From Ornithodoros turicata (lineage: Eukaryota > Arthropoda > Arachnida > Ixodida > Argasidae), in the NCBI RefSeq assembly GCF_037126465.1, contig NC_088204.1, positions 62,555,807 through 62,619,806 on the forward strand: 64,000 nucleotides of DNA. The letters run 5' to 3'. Both the position numbers and the translations under genes were made by a program. This document shows, piece by piece, positions 1 through 11,640 of this stretch. The first letter of the stretch is position 1. Every line of letters starts with the position of its first letter. The notes below the pieces were generated by a model. The model saw only the letters and a list, made by a program, of their open reading frames with translations, searched no databases and was not told the origin of the DNA.

Positions 1-600
1 GCCCCTTCCTCTCCTGTGGCACCATCATCTCTCCCCTCCCTCTTTCACCCTCCCCCTTCTTCCTCCCCTGGGTGCACCGAGCCGCCACTTCAGAGCAGGC
101 TGACCGCACCTTCCTTCTACTTCACCCCCCCTCCCCTCGCGAGAACACCAATGTACAGTGTCTGTTCCCTGTTTGGAAGTGAATGCAATCTCATTTCCAA
201 AGCGTTTCGGCTGAGTGGCCCAATCTATTGTTGCTGTTTCTTCTTTTTTTGAAACGCCGTGCTGATTTTCCCTCATGGGAAGCAAAGCGGAGCAACAGAA
301 AGTGAAACGAGCGGCGACGGTGGCAGATGTTAGAAAAATGGCGGAAACACGCTTTATATTTTACTAAAAAGCGTATACTGACTTCTGAAAAATAAAAAAG
401 TAGCACGCGCACGAAATACACGCTACATCCCAGAGAGCTCCTGTTTATGTCCGTATCTCCTGGTTATGTCCGCAAAGTGGATGTTCGTAGGAAGTTCGAA
501 GCCCGGCCAAGTGGATCTCCGTAGTACTTCCTCTGGAGGGATTCCATTATTCTGCGGATATCCGTATCTCCGTGAAAGTATATCCGATGGACATCCGTAG
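1..600. other. non-coding flank, pyrimidine-rich start
   Basis: The first ~135 bases are a C/T-rich low-complexity tract. The rest shows no supported gene. From about 425 to 600 there are degenerate short repeats containing variants of the words 'tccgtagg' and 'tccgtatctcc', which lead into the satellite that follows. Confidence 0.5.
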
Positions 601-619
601 GACAGAATTTTTTGACTGG

Positions 620-1200
620 GATGCATTTCGTTAAATATGTGGGTTTCAGCACTGTAATGGGGTACTGTGGGACTATTCCCATGTGTGCGGGTATTACCCA
701 TGTTTTATGTTAAATATGTGGGATTCTGCACTGTAATGGGATACTGTGGGACTGGCAATCTTGATTGCGATATCCAGGGACTATAAGCGTGTCCATGGGT
801 ATTCCCCCTGCTTTTCATTAAAAACACGGGTTTTTGCACTAATGGGGTGCTGCGGGACTGTCAATCTTGATTACGGCATTTTGAGACACTGCCCATGTCT
901 ACGGGTATTGAACATGCTTTTCATTAATAATGCGGGTTTCTGCACCATAATGGGATGCTGTGCGACGGTCAGTCTGGATTGCGGACTGTTCCCATGTCTA
1001 CGTATTTTACCCATGTTTTCATTAAAAACACAGGTTTGTGTACCGTAATGGGATACAGTGGGACCGTCAACATTACTTGCGATATTGTGGGACGATTGAC
1101 ATGTGTGCGGGTATTACCCATGCTCTTCATTAAATATGTGGGAATCTTCAACTTAATGGGATACTGTGGGACTGTCGATCTTCATTACGATATACTGGGA
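620..1200 (+). repeat. satellite block 1, ~105-bp monomers, forward orientation
   Basis: Five to six tandem monomers. The anchor word 'gggatactgtgggact' and its variants start near 659, 738, 844, 952, 1050 and 1158, so the spacing is about 98-108 bp after a first short unit. Each monomer also carries 'cattaaaaacacgggttt' and 'ccatgtctacgggtatt' variants. Open frames through the block follow the repeat and are not genes. Confidence 0.9.
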
Positions 1201-2390
1201 CTATCCCCAAGAACACTCGCGATCCTCAGGACGTCCTCAAAGTGTCATCGCGTCCTCGTCCGTGATGGGATATCCGGAGGAGATCCGGAGAGTGTCATCA
1301 TGGGATCTTCCAGTGATAGTCATTTGCGTACATCTTGCGGCCGCCAGCCGGAGGACATATATAGGAGAAGTAAATTAGTTTAATAATGCGATGTGCATTT
1401 CTATGCCTGCGCCCATTAATTAGTGTTTCGGTTTGTTTGTCATAACCAAATTCAACCAAATCAGCAGTGATCATTTATAAACTACAAAAATACTACAAAG
1501 AGAAATACAAAAAATGCAGTGGTACAAATACAAATTGAATGATTTGAACGGATACTCTATGCACTGGGTTCAATGTGCGATAAAATATAGCTTGCTAGAC
1601 CTTTCATTGTGATCTTGTTGCCAGGAACATCCGTGCAACGTCCCTGATGGGATGCTGCACGGAGCATTTCCGTGGAAGATACAGAAAAGTGATGGCATAT
1701 TACAACGCGTGCTTGACTTTCGGTGGATGTTTTAAATCAACTAAGTAGGAAACACGGACATTACCTTGGTTGTAACCCTATCATCCAAGGAATTCGTCAC
1801 TGGTGTGTTGCTTATACATGCAATTGAATTAAACTTAGGTACCTTACCCTCGGTTTTGACTGCGATGCTAGGAGGATTCTCGCACATGCGGGAGTTTGCA
1901 AGCTAAGCAATATATAGTATATATTTTATCTGCGAAAGGAAATAACACTGTTGGATATTCCTTTCTAAGTCGGCTGTCTTAGCCTTACACTTAGTGGCAC
2001 ATGGCCTTTTATATTTTTTGCTTTTTATACCACGGCACCCATTGTTCGTCATCGAAACACAATCAAAAATGAGAGACGGTAAATGACAAGCTGGTGGCCG
2101 AGGTTGAAAACTGCAAGAGAGAGAGTCCGTTTCCACTGTAAACGTCTGCACACTTCTAGAAGTAAGAAATGAAAGCAGATTTACCGGAGGATTTTACATG
2201 ATCCTATAGTGCTCCTGAGAGTATCCCAGTCTTGTCCCCAGATGTTGTCCCTAGGACCATCTCTGGAGTCTCATTCTAACACTTTTCTAACAAATTGAGG
2301 ATCATGTGGGGATATCCCCAGGATGTCACTGCTGTCCCGCAATGACATCCTCAGGATGAGTGGGGGATATCAGCGTGTTCTTGGGGATAT
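1200..2390. other. non-satellite spacer inside the satellite array
   Basis: Mostly AT-rich unique sequence with no supported gene. Its two ends (about 1230-1330 and 2215-2390) carry degenerate short repeats with words such as 'ggatatcc' and 'ggacatcc'. It separates two forward-oriented satellite blocks and may be an insertion. Confidence 0.5.
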
Positions 2391-2394
2391 GCAT

Positions 2395-2680
2395 GTACGT
2401 CTATGGGTATTCCCCTTGCTTTCAATTAAAGACGCGGTTATTTGCACTGTAATGGGATACTGCAGGTCTGTCAATCTGGACTACGATATTGTTCGACTAT
2501 TTCAGTGTATATTGGTATTACCCATGCTTTTCATTCAAAATGTGGGTTTCTGCAGTATAACGGGATACTGTGGGACTGTCTATCTGGTCTAGGATATTGT
2601 GGGACTACTGCAATGTGTGCGGATATTACCCATGCTTTTAATTCAAAATGAGGGTTTTTGCACTGTAATGGGATACTGTG
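2395..2680 (+). repeat. satellite block 2, forward orientation
   Basis: Two to three further monomers of the same ~105-bp family in the same orientation as block 1. Anchor words are visible near 2453, 2560 and 2668. At about 2680 the array flips strand. Confidence 0.85.
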
Positions 2681-3341
2681 ATCCAGATAGACAGTCCCAT
2701 AGCATCCCATTACAGTTCAGAAACCCTCATTTTGAATTAAAAGCATGGGTAATACCCGTAGACATGGAAATAGTCCCACACTATCGTGATCCAAATTGAC
2801 AGATCCACAGAATACAGCGCAAAAACCCACGTTTTTAATTAAAATCACATGGAATACCCGTAGACGTGGGAATCGCCCCACAATATCGTAATCAGGACTG
2901 ACAGTCCCAGAGTATCCCATTACAGTGCAGAATCCCGCGTTTTTAATGAAATGAAATCCATGGGTAAAATCCGTAGACATGGGAATAGTCTCACAATACC
3001 GCTATCCAGACTGACAGTCCCACAGTATCCCATTAGTGCAGAAACCCGCGTTTTTAATGAAAAGCACGGGGAATACCCATAGACATGCTCATAGTCCCAG
3101 GATATCGTAATCAAGATTGCCAGTCCCATAGTATCCCATTACAGTGCAGAAACGCACATATTTAATGAAAAGCATGGGTAATAGCCGCGCACATGGCAAT
3201 AGTCCCGCAATATCCTAAACCAGATAGACACTCCCACAGTGTCCCGTTATACTCCAGAAACCTGCATTTGGAATGAAAAGCATGGGTAATACCCATAGAC
3301 ACGGAAATAGTCCCACAATATCGTAATCCAGATTGACAGAC

Positions 3342-6190
3342 CTGCAGTATGCCATTACAGTGCAAATAACCACGTTTTTAATGGAAAGGAAGTGGAATAC
3401 CCGTAGACATGCATATAGTCCTAGGATATCGTAATCAAGATCGACCGTCCCACAGTATTCCATTAAGTTGCAGAAACCCGCATATTTAATGAAAAGCATA
3501 GCTAATACCCGCACACATGGGAATAGATCCACCATATCCTACACCAAATAGACACTCCCACAGTGTCCCGTTATACTCCAGAAACCTGCATTTGGAATGA
3601 AAAGCATGGGCAATATCCGTACACATGGGAATGGTCCCACAATATCGTAGTCCATATACACAGTCCCATCACAATGTAGAAACCCATGTTTTTAATAAAA
3701 GCATATGTAATATCTGTAGACATGGAAATAGTCCCACAATATCACAATTCAGACTGGCAGTCCCCCCCACAGTATCCTATTACAGTTCAGAAACCCACGT
3801 TTTTAATGAAAACCACGGGTAGTACTCGTAGACATGGGAATAGTCCCACAACACCGTAAGCCAGATTGACAGTCCCACAGTATCCCGTTATGGTGCAGAA
3901 ACCCACAATATTAGTCAAAAGCAAGTGCAATATGCGTACACATGGGAATTGTCCCAAAGTACACACAAAAAAAGTAATGTAGCCCACACATAGTCACTTG
4001 GATTACATTGCATGAGAAACGGATTAAATTATGTGAAATGAGGATTAAAAATAATGAAAGGAGAATTGATTCCGATGGCAAATGGATTAAATGTCATGGG
4101 CTGCAGTATGCCATTACAGTGCAAATAACCACGTTTTTAATGGAAAGGAAGTGGAATACCCGTAGACATGCATATAGTCCTAGGATATCGTAATCAAGAT
4201 CGACCGTCCCACAGTATTCCATTAAGTTGCAGAAACCCGCATATTTAATGAAAAGCATAGCTAATACCCGCACACATGAGAATAGATCCACCATATCCTA
4301 CACCAGATAGACACTCCCACAGTGTCCCGTTATACTCCAGAAACCTGCATTTGGAATGAAAAGCATGGGCAATATCCGTACACATGGGAATGGTCCCACA
4401 ATATCGTAATCCATATACACAGTCCCATCACAATGTAGAAACCCATGTTTTTAATAAAAGCATATGTAATAGTCCCACAATATCACAATCCAGACTGGCA
4501 GTCCCCCCCACAGTATCCCATTACAGTTCAGAAACCCACGTTTTTAATGAAAACCACGGGTAGTACTCGTAGACATGGGAATAGTCCCACAACACCGTAA
4601 GCCAGATTGACAGTCCCACAGTATCCCGTTATGGTGCAGAAACCCACAATATTAGTCAAAAGCAAGTGCAATATGCGTACACATGGGAATTGTCCCAAAG
4701 TACACACAAAAAAAGTAATGTAGCCCACACATAGTCACTTGGATTACATTGCATGAGAAACGGATTAAATTATGTGAAATGAGGATTAAAAATAATGAAA
4801 GGAGAATTGATTCCGATGGCAAATGGATTAAATGTCATGGGCTGCAGTATGCCATTACAGTGCAAATAACCACGTTTTTAATGGAAAGGAAGTGGAATAC
4901 CCGTAGACCTGCATATAGTCCTAGGATATCGTAATCAAGATCGACCGTCCCACAGTATTCCATTAAGTTGCAGAAACCCGCATATTTAATGAAAAGCATA
5001 GCTAATACCCGCACACATGGGAATAGATCCACCATATCCTACACCAGATAGACACTCCCACAGTGTCCCGTTATACTCCAGAAACCTGCATTTGGAATGA
5101 AAAGCATGGGCAATATCCGTACACATGGGAATGGTCCCACAATATCGTAATCCATATACACAGTCCCATCACAATGTAGAAACCCATGTTTTTAATAAAA
5201 GCATATGTAATATCTGTAGACATGGAAATAGTCCCACAATATCACAATCCAGACTGGCAGTCCCCCCCACAGTATCCCATTACAGTTCAGAAACCCACGT
5301 TTTTAATGAAAACCACGGGTAGTACTCGTAGACATGGGAATAGTCCCACAACACCGTAAGCCAGATTGACAGTCCCACAGTATCCCGTTATGGTGCAGAA
5401 ACCCACAATATTAGTCAAAAGCAAGTGCAATATGCGTACACATGGGAATTGTCCCAAAGTACACACAAAAAAATAATGTAGCCCACACATAGTCACTTGG
5501 ATTACATTGCATGAGAAACGGATTAAATTATGTGAAATGAGGATTAAAAATAATGAAAGGAGAATTGATTCCGATGGCAAATGGATTAAATGTCATGGGC
5601 TGCAGTATGCCATTACAGTGCAAATAACCACGTTTTAATGGAAAGGAAGTGGAATACCCGTAGACCTGCATATAGTCCTAGGATATCGTAATCAAGATCG
5701 ACCGTCCCACAGTATTCCATTAAGTTGCAGAAACCCGCATATTTAATGAAAAGCATAGCTAATACCCGCACACATGGGAATAGATCCACCATATCCTACA
5801 CCAGATAGACACTCCCACAGTGTCCCGTTATACTCCAGAAACCTGCATTTGGAATGAAAAGCATGGGCAATATCCGTACACATGGGAATGGTCCCCCAAT
5901 ATCGTAATCCATATACACAGTCCCATCACAATGTAGAAACCCATGTTTTTAATAAAAGCATATGTAATATCTGTAGACATGGAAATAGTCCCACAATATC
6001 ACAATCCAGACTGGCAGTCCCCCCCACAGTATCCCATTACAGTTCAGAAACCCACGTTTTTAATGAAAACCACGGGTAGTACTCGTAGACATGGGAATAG
6101 TCCCACAACACCGTAAGCCAGATTGACAGTCCCACAGTATCCCGTTATGGTGCAGAAACCCACAATATTAGTCAAAAGCAAGTGCAATAT
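3342..6190 (-). repeat. higher-order repeat of ~759 bp, 3.8 copies
   Basis: The marker 'ctgcagtatgccattaca' occurs at 3342, 4101, 4842 and 5600, giving unit lengths of 759, 741 and 758 bp. Each unit contains several diverged ~105-bp monomers plus a fixed non-satellite segment. Units are nearly identical to each other while the monomers inside a unit differ strongly, which is the hallmark of a higher-order repeat. The 741-bp unit lacks an 18-bp stretch near 4470. The fourth unit is truncated at about 6190. Confidence 0.92.
3961..4100. repeat. non-satellite segment fixed in each higher-order unit
   Basis: A ~140-bp A-rich segment, starting after 'gtcccaaagtacacac' and ending at 'aaatgtcatggg', has no similarity by eye to the satellite monomer. 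It recurs at 4702-4841 and 5461-5599. It was therefore inserted before the large unit was amplified. Confidence 0.85.
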
Positions 6191-6194
6191 GCGT

Positions 6195-6600
6195 ACGCCG
6201 GAAAAAGCTGTAGTATACGGGCTGCCCGTTCATGTACATCAAGAAGTAAAGATCCGCGGACCACGAGACCCGGAAGCTGTAATGAAATGTCTTACGCGGC
6301 GCTGGTGTATCGAAGTGACCATGGAGTACGAACCACGCCAGTACGTCGAATACTGTAGGAAACGTCGGCACGTCAAATCGACGCACTCTCCCGCCTCATG
6401 GACCGCAGGGGCAGCCAGGCTGCCCAACAAATACGCAAACATTACCCATTGCTGAACACTAGACTTTGTATGTATCGCCAAAAACGAGGAAAAAACGGTG
6501 CCGGTTTCCACCAGGGAAACAATTTAAAACTCTCCACAAACCTAATTTACATTGATGTGCGTATCAACGGTGTCGTTGCTCATGCCCTCGTAGACAAACG
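6195..6600 (+). pseudogene. LTR-retrotransposon gag/protease fragment
   Basis: A short stretch at 6533-6590 reads as the start of a retropepsin: a strand with IYIDVRINGVVAHALVD, resembling the family pattern that ends in the catalytic D-T/S-G, but here the Asp is followed by Lys instead of Thr-Gly. Just upstream, EYCRKRRHVKSTH resembles a degraded zinc knuckle (C-x2-C-x4-H-x4-C) with its first and last Cys lost. The piece abuts the end of the satellite. Clade assignment is not possible. Confidence 0.45.
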
Positions 6601-6615
6601 GATCGTCGGTCACTT

Positions 6616-7383
6616 GCGGTTCGTTTGCATACGCTCACTAATGAAATAAACATCCTAACTTTTAAATTGTATTTCGCACGCTACGGAACCTCTGTTTTAC
6701 GCATCGAACCTTCAGCTAAAAATAATCAAAGGAAAAAAAAATACACGTTGACACCTTTGGACACCTCGACACGTTGGGAGCGTACGCCTTTTTTTTTTTT
6801 GTACCAATTATGCCGTACTTACATAAGGTGAAATAAAAAAGGAAAATCTCCGCCTCCCGTTTTCAAGACGTCAGGCCAGAACGTTGTCATTTGGGGTGAT
6901 GGTTTGCTAGGCGCGCCCTATGTGGTGTAGTAAATTTTTAAGACCACCCTAGTAGTGCACGGCCCTCGCGCCGCGTTCATCGTCATCCATGATAAGAGCA
7001 CGCTATCTCACCTACCGTACGACAGAGTCGCCAGCGCTGGTTAGCTGTCGCTTTGAGAAGGAATACAAAAGCGTCTCTTGCGATTGTTCCATGTTCTTCC
7101 ATCGGCCCCATGCGTGAACCAGGCGGATGAACACGGAATTCATAGCCGGATAGCTGATCCAAAGAGCGCATTGGTGCACTGCTCCGCGCAACAAATATGT
7201 AAACCGAAACCGATTAATTACTCGGAAAAATCACTAAGTGCCGACGCGTTTTTTTCTGTTTTTTTAATGCAACATTTTTCGCTGAAGGTCCCGATGTGTA
7301 AAACAGAGGTTCTGTAAGCGTGCGAAGAAAAATTTAAAAGTTATCATGTTTATTTAATTAGTGAGCGTATGCAAATGCGCCGC
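6616..7383. mobile_element. element with ~110-bp terminal inverted repeats
   Basis: Sequence 6616-6725 is an imperfect inverted copy of 7270-7383; shared words are 'tttgcatacgctcac', 'acctctgttttac' and 'aaccttcagc'. The middle (about 6880-7270) belongs to a dispersed repeat also present near 54 kb. No transposase is seen, so this is a non-autonomous element or a foldback of a repeat. Confidence 0.7.
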
Positions 7384-7460
7384 TTACTGCTTAGTTCATA
7401 GCCAATGCCCAAAGGATCTTTACCAAACGAACATTTATTCGATTGCGCCACCTGTTGACG
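6880..7460 (+). repeat. dispersed repeat family X, copy A
   Basis: Clearly related along ~570 bp to 53940-54515: both carry 'gatggttggctaggag'-like starts, 'gagcacgctatctcacctac', 'gcgcattggtgcactgctc' and 'ccgattaattactcg'. The first ~70 bp also match the right terminal repeat of the foldback element at 51616-51864. No coding sequence is recognisable. Confidence 0.85.
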
Positions 7461-8458
7461 AATTGATTTTCGTGAAATGCCCTGCATAGTGTGCGCTACA
7501 TGGACTGCATCTCCTACTGCAGTATTCACAAACCCGTTGTCTGCATCGCGAGAACTGAAAACCACCCAGACGAAGAGGAATCCTTCGAGTGATCGCGTAC
7601 GTTGACGCACATACGTTCAGGTTCATTGCCTGAGGGAGAGAGTTGAAGCAGACCGGAAAGTCTTAACAACGCCTCGGATAACATGAGTAGTCAATCGCCT
7701 GACTCCTTTGAAGTGGCTTCCATAATGACTGACTGCTTTTTTATAGTACCATTTCCGTATAGAGCATATAGAGCTGCCACTGAACCTCGCACAACTGCCA
7801 ACCTGCTGATCAGATAATCCGCTTTCCGACGCAGATGAGCCTCCGTCGGCGTAGACGATGCGCTCATAAGGGGCGCTTTTTCGGTTTCGGCTCATTTGCA
7901 TAGCACATAAAAGCTGCTGGTATCTTGAAGCACAGAAACATTTCGAAATCGCTTACAGCTGAATTAGGTTTCGACTACGACCCTCTTTAATCCTGCCATC
8001 TTTGTTTTTCCAGAAATTCGATAATTGATAAGTTACTTATCAGATTTTAGTTAACTAGTCACTGTCACTGATGCGACCAGCTAGGAAATATGTCCGCCAG
8101 GCCAGATATTAGACGCCCAGACAGCATATCTGGAGCTCTCATAGATTTTTAATAAAAAAATTTGTGACGCATAAAAAAAAGGCTACAAGAGGAAGAGGAG
8201 GAGAAAAGAAGAGGATGGAATACTTTCTCCTCTCCACGCATCTTCCGTGCGCTCTTCTTTGCGGCAATGAAGCAGGTGGGGCTAAAGCCGGATTCTTACT
8301 ATTTTTTTCGACTATTTCTGTTCCGACACTGTGCATAGTTTCTGTCGGGTCTGTGGTTATCCCTGACGGACTTCATATTTCTGTAAAAAAAGTGAGGTCA
8401 GCCTGGCAATTGAAGTGACCGGGCTACGTGGGCAGTACCTGGTTATTGCACGGCGGTC
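7461..8458. other. no gene recognised
   Basis: Open frames on the minus strand at 7350-7900 have no recognisable domain and no splice or promoter context. Purine-rich low-complexity sequence lies near 8170-8215. Confidence 0.4.
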
Positions 8459-8552
8459 AGACCCCGAATGCCAGCTGCCTAGCAGCTGCTCACGAGACTC
8501 GCCCGTCTTCATTTTTAACATCGCTGTCGGTGGAACTGCAGCGCCACTACAA
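8459..8552 (-). repeat. 3' LTR remnant of the gypsy element
   Basis: Counterpart of 12450-12543. It lies immediately downstream (minus strand) of the polypurine tract, which fixes its 5' boundary at 8552. Its 3' boundary is uncertain. Confidence 0.7.
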
Positions 8553-9039
8553 TTTCCCCCCTTTAGGAATATCCGTAGCGCTCCGGTTTACAAAGCGTGC
8601 GCGTTGGATATCGAGCTCCGAAAATCCTTCGAGGAGCAGCAGAGTTTTATAGAGGAACTGCAGAGTCTGCTGTCGCTGGAACAGGGCACTGTTCGCTGTC
8701 GCCTTCAGTTTCAGTCGTCTCAGGAAACGGGCGAAGGAAGCCTTCAGAAGCGTTGTTTCGTGGAGACTGCAATGGAGCTCTGTCGTCTTGTGGAACATGC
8801 GGAAGCCATGTAGTCGTTGACTCTCGTCGTTTTAAATGATCCTTGGGGACCCTGTGTTCTTTGCCGAACTCGTCTGTTGCTACATAGATTGCGGTGCCCT
8901 GCTTGTTGACGACTGTCCCAATTTTTCAATGGGCTTGATTAGGTCGAGCATCCACACTACCTGGCCGATTACGAAGCTGCGATCGCGGGTTCGGACATCG
9001 TGGTTCCTCTTCTGTCTAGCACGGGCTTTCCTAGATGAC

Positions 9040-9675
9040 TCAGACGTGATCCAGCACTGATCGGTAGTGTCTGCGATTTAGAAGGTCACATGGTTGACGA
9101 CCTGTCGTTGCATGAGGAGTAACGCGATACTTGAAGACGAAATCACGTACTCGATCCCGTTCTCCTCCCTCCGACGTAGAACTACGAACGAGTATCTTGA
9201 ACGTCCGTACAAAGTTTTCCGCAAGGCCATTCGGGTGGGATGGAGGAGCGAAGACATGACTTATCCCCTTTGCTCGTAGACAGTTTTCGAGAACTTCGCT
9301 GGTAAACTCAGTAACAAGGACGTCAGGAAACCCGTTAGGGGCAAATACGTCAGTAAATGCGTTCACTGTCTTGCTGGCGGTGGTCTTGGACATGCATTTA
9401 ACGTCAGCCATTTGCTGAATGCGTCTATGACGATTAGCTAATAGACTTCTTGCAGTTCAGCAAAATCCGCGTGAAGCCGGACCCAAGGCCTGTCTGGACG
9501 TTCCCAATTGGTGTAAGGGTACCGGTACTTCTTGAGCGGACACTGCTGCACACGCGTCGCAGTGCTTCACCTTAATCTCGATAGCCTTGTCCAACCCAGG
9601 CCACCAGACGTCAGAACGTGCCAAAATCTTCATCTTAGTCTGTCCAACGTGACAGTCATGGAGGACGTCTAGCAT
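9040..9675 (-). pseudogene. Ty3/gypsy integrase, inactivated
   Basis: The zinc-binding HHCC region (9675-9530) shows 'LHDCHVGQTKMK' and 'HCDACAA'. After a break, the core (9411-9040) has 'PSHPNGLAENFVRTFK', containing the catalytic Glu, but the region of the second Asp reads 'VLVTEFTSEV', where the usual DNG-x-x-F part is shortened. This is a small deletion removing a catalytic residue. Downstream 'YRVTPHATTGRQPCDLL' is the usual integrase C-terminal motif. Confidence 0.88.
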
Positions 9676-9871
9676 CGCTTCTCTGAATGTAGGGGAATAA
9701 CACTACGAAAGCCCCATATGACACAACCCTTGTGCACTACCACTTCTGTCTGCCGCTGATAGTAAGGAACCAACTCAGCAGGAACAGTCGCGGGCCAACC
9801 GTTCTCGATATAGTCTACCACCATTGAGAGGGACAAATCGCTGGCTGTAGCTTTTGCGATGTCTTCAGCGG

Positions 9872-10517
9872 CTATTGGATAGACATGCTCTCATCTTGGA
9901 TGGCATTGATTTCTTCACAATGATCGCTGAAGATTTCCTGGTGTCCTGACCGATCGGATTCTGCATCCGGGCCTTCCGGAAGACGAGGTAGACCATCTGC
10001 ATTAGCAATGTCTTTCGTTCCTTTGAATTCGATGTCGTAGGTGTAGCTCATCAAAATAAGTGCCCAGCGCTGTAGACGACTCGCTGTTGAGACTGGTTCT
10101 TTTCTGGACTTTTCTTGACCCGAGAAGGGTGGTCAAGGGCTTATGATCGGTGTAGAGGACAGATCTCCTTCCCCATAGGTATTGATGAAATTTTCTCACA
10201 CCAGAGATGACGGCAAGTGCCCCTCGCTCTATCTGAGCGTAGTTCGTCTCTGCTGACGTGAGTGTCTTTGATGCGTGAGCTACCGGTCTGTCTTTGCCAT
10301 TGATTCGGTGATAGATAACTGCGCCGAGTCCTTTTGAAGAAGCATCAACTGCTAAGAAGATCGGCTTCTCCGGGTCGTAGTAAGTCAGGACCTCAGCGGA
10401 TGTCAACATCCTCTTCACCGTCTCGAAAGCTTCTACACATGCGGATGACCACTTCCACACAATGCCTTTCTTCAGCAAGTCATTCATTGGTGCGCAAACA
10501 TCCGACAAGCTCTTCAA
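9872..10517 (-). pseudogene. Ty3/gypsy RNase H and tether
   Basis: Retroelement RNase H: 'FLAVDASSKGLGAVIYH' supplies the first catalytic Asp, 'QIERGALAVI' the Glu, and '[12 protein letters not shown]' the second Asp. The C-terminal tether '[20 protein letters not shown]', which normally ends ADALSRLP, lies in a different frame (10054-9872), so a frameshift is present near 10060-10120. The enzyme would degrade RNA in the RNA-DNA hybrid during reverse transcription. Confidence 0.9.
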
Positions 10518-10526
10518 ATACTTGCC

Positions 10527-11640
10527 TTAATGTTGGACCATTCCCAAAAATGAACGCAGCTCCGACACTTGAGTTGGTGGAGGCATATTAAGGATTGCTG
10601 AGAACTTCTTGGGTGATTGTCTAAAACCTTCAGCATCCACAACATGGCCTAAGTACTCCACCTGCGGCTGGAGGAACGTACACTTCTCTTTCTTCAAAGT
10701 GAAACCGAATTCCCGTAGTCGAGTGAAGACCTTGTTCAAGTTTGTGAGGTGCTCTGCGTCAATTCTTCCGGTGATGATAATGTCGTAAAGATAGCAAGCC
10801 ACCGATGACAGTCCAACAATGACCTGTTCCATCGTGCGTTGAAAAACAGCTGCTGTTGAGGCGGTACCGAAAGGCATCCTGTTGAACTGAAACATACCTT
10901 TGTGTGTGTTGATGATGAGCATCTTCTTTGCCTCTTCATCAAGTTCCATTTGTAGATAAGACTCAGACAGATCTAGCTTCGTAAACTTCTGACCAGTGTT
11001 GAGAACTGCCAGTAGCTCTTCTCGTCGTGGCAGTGGATACTGTGTAATCGCCAGTTGCGGGTTGACGGTAGCGCTGAAGTCGCCACAAACCCTTACTGCT
11101 CCTTTTGGCTACAACGATAGGCGTCGACCATTCCGAGACCTCAACTGGTTGCAGAACTCCATTGTCCACTTGCCTGTGCAGATCCTTCTTAACGGCTTGC
11201 CTTGTAGCGAACGGAATGGGGCGAGGCTTGACAAATTTCGGTTTTGCCCCTACCTTGAAGTGCAGGTGAACCAAACTTTTCAACACCTTCCCAATTCTGG
11301 ACGAAACAAATCTTGGTACTTCACAACGATCTCGGTCAGAGACGGTTCCTTGGAGCTTACACTTCCAACAAAGAGCGAATTCATGTCGATGCGAAGTGCT
11401 CGAATCCACTCCCTCCCTAGAAGGTTTGTGTATTCCGTTCTAGTGAACGTATCTTCCAGCTTCACGCTGCGTTCTCCCAAGCATACCTGAAGATGTGTCA
11501 GTCCGTGCAGCCCAATGTTGGCCTTGTTGAAGCAACGGAGTTGGTATCTTGGAGGACGTAACTCAGGACTTCCCAGTTTGAGAAAAGTCCGCTCATCAAG
11601 CAGGGTTGCGCGAGATCCGGTGTAAACTTAAAGTAGGACA
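10527..11640 (-). pseudogene. Ty3/gypsy protease and reverse transcriptase, inactivated
   Basis: Protease region (about 11625-11380): the retropepsin signature reads Y-T-G-S instead of D-T-G-S and follows an in-frame stop; the later strand 'NLLGREWI' fits the GRDWL motif. Reverse transcriptase: 'RPIPFATRQAVKKDL' and 'NGVLQPVEVSEWSTPIVV' match RT motif 1, then a frameshift occurs around 11070. The second part (10949-10527) has 'FNRMPFGTASTAAVFQ' and the catalytic box as YLYD instead of YxDD, so the first Asp is lost. It ends in 'YLGHVVDAEGF' and 'LRSFLGM', the usual RT-to-RNase H connection. Confidence 0.9.

Larger units (their letters stand above)
2680..6190 (-). repeat. satellite block 3, inverted orientation
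   Basis: The same monomer family continues in the opposite orientation, recognised by 'agtcccacagtatcccatta' and 'gtttttaatgaaaagcatgg' variants. The array runs without a gene to about 6190, where it stops abruptly inside a monomer. The strand switch near 2680 makes blocks 2 and 3 a head-to-head inverted array. Confidence 0.9.

Noticed and set aside
620..6190. Dozens of 60-110 codon open frames in the satellite (for example repeated MHEKRIKLCEMRIKNN frames)
   Set aside because: They repeat exactly with the tandem units, lie on both strands and have no gene context; they are by-products of the repeat.
3342..6190. CRISPR-like array
   Set aside because: Repeats and spacers are both repeated at ~105 and ~759 bp; there are no unique short spacers and the genome is eukaryotic.
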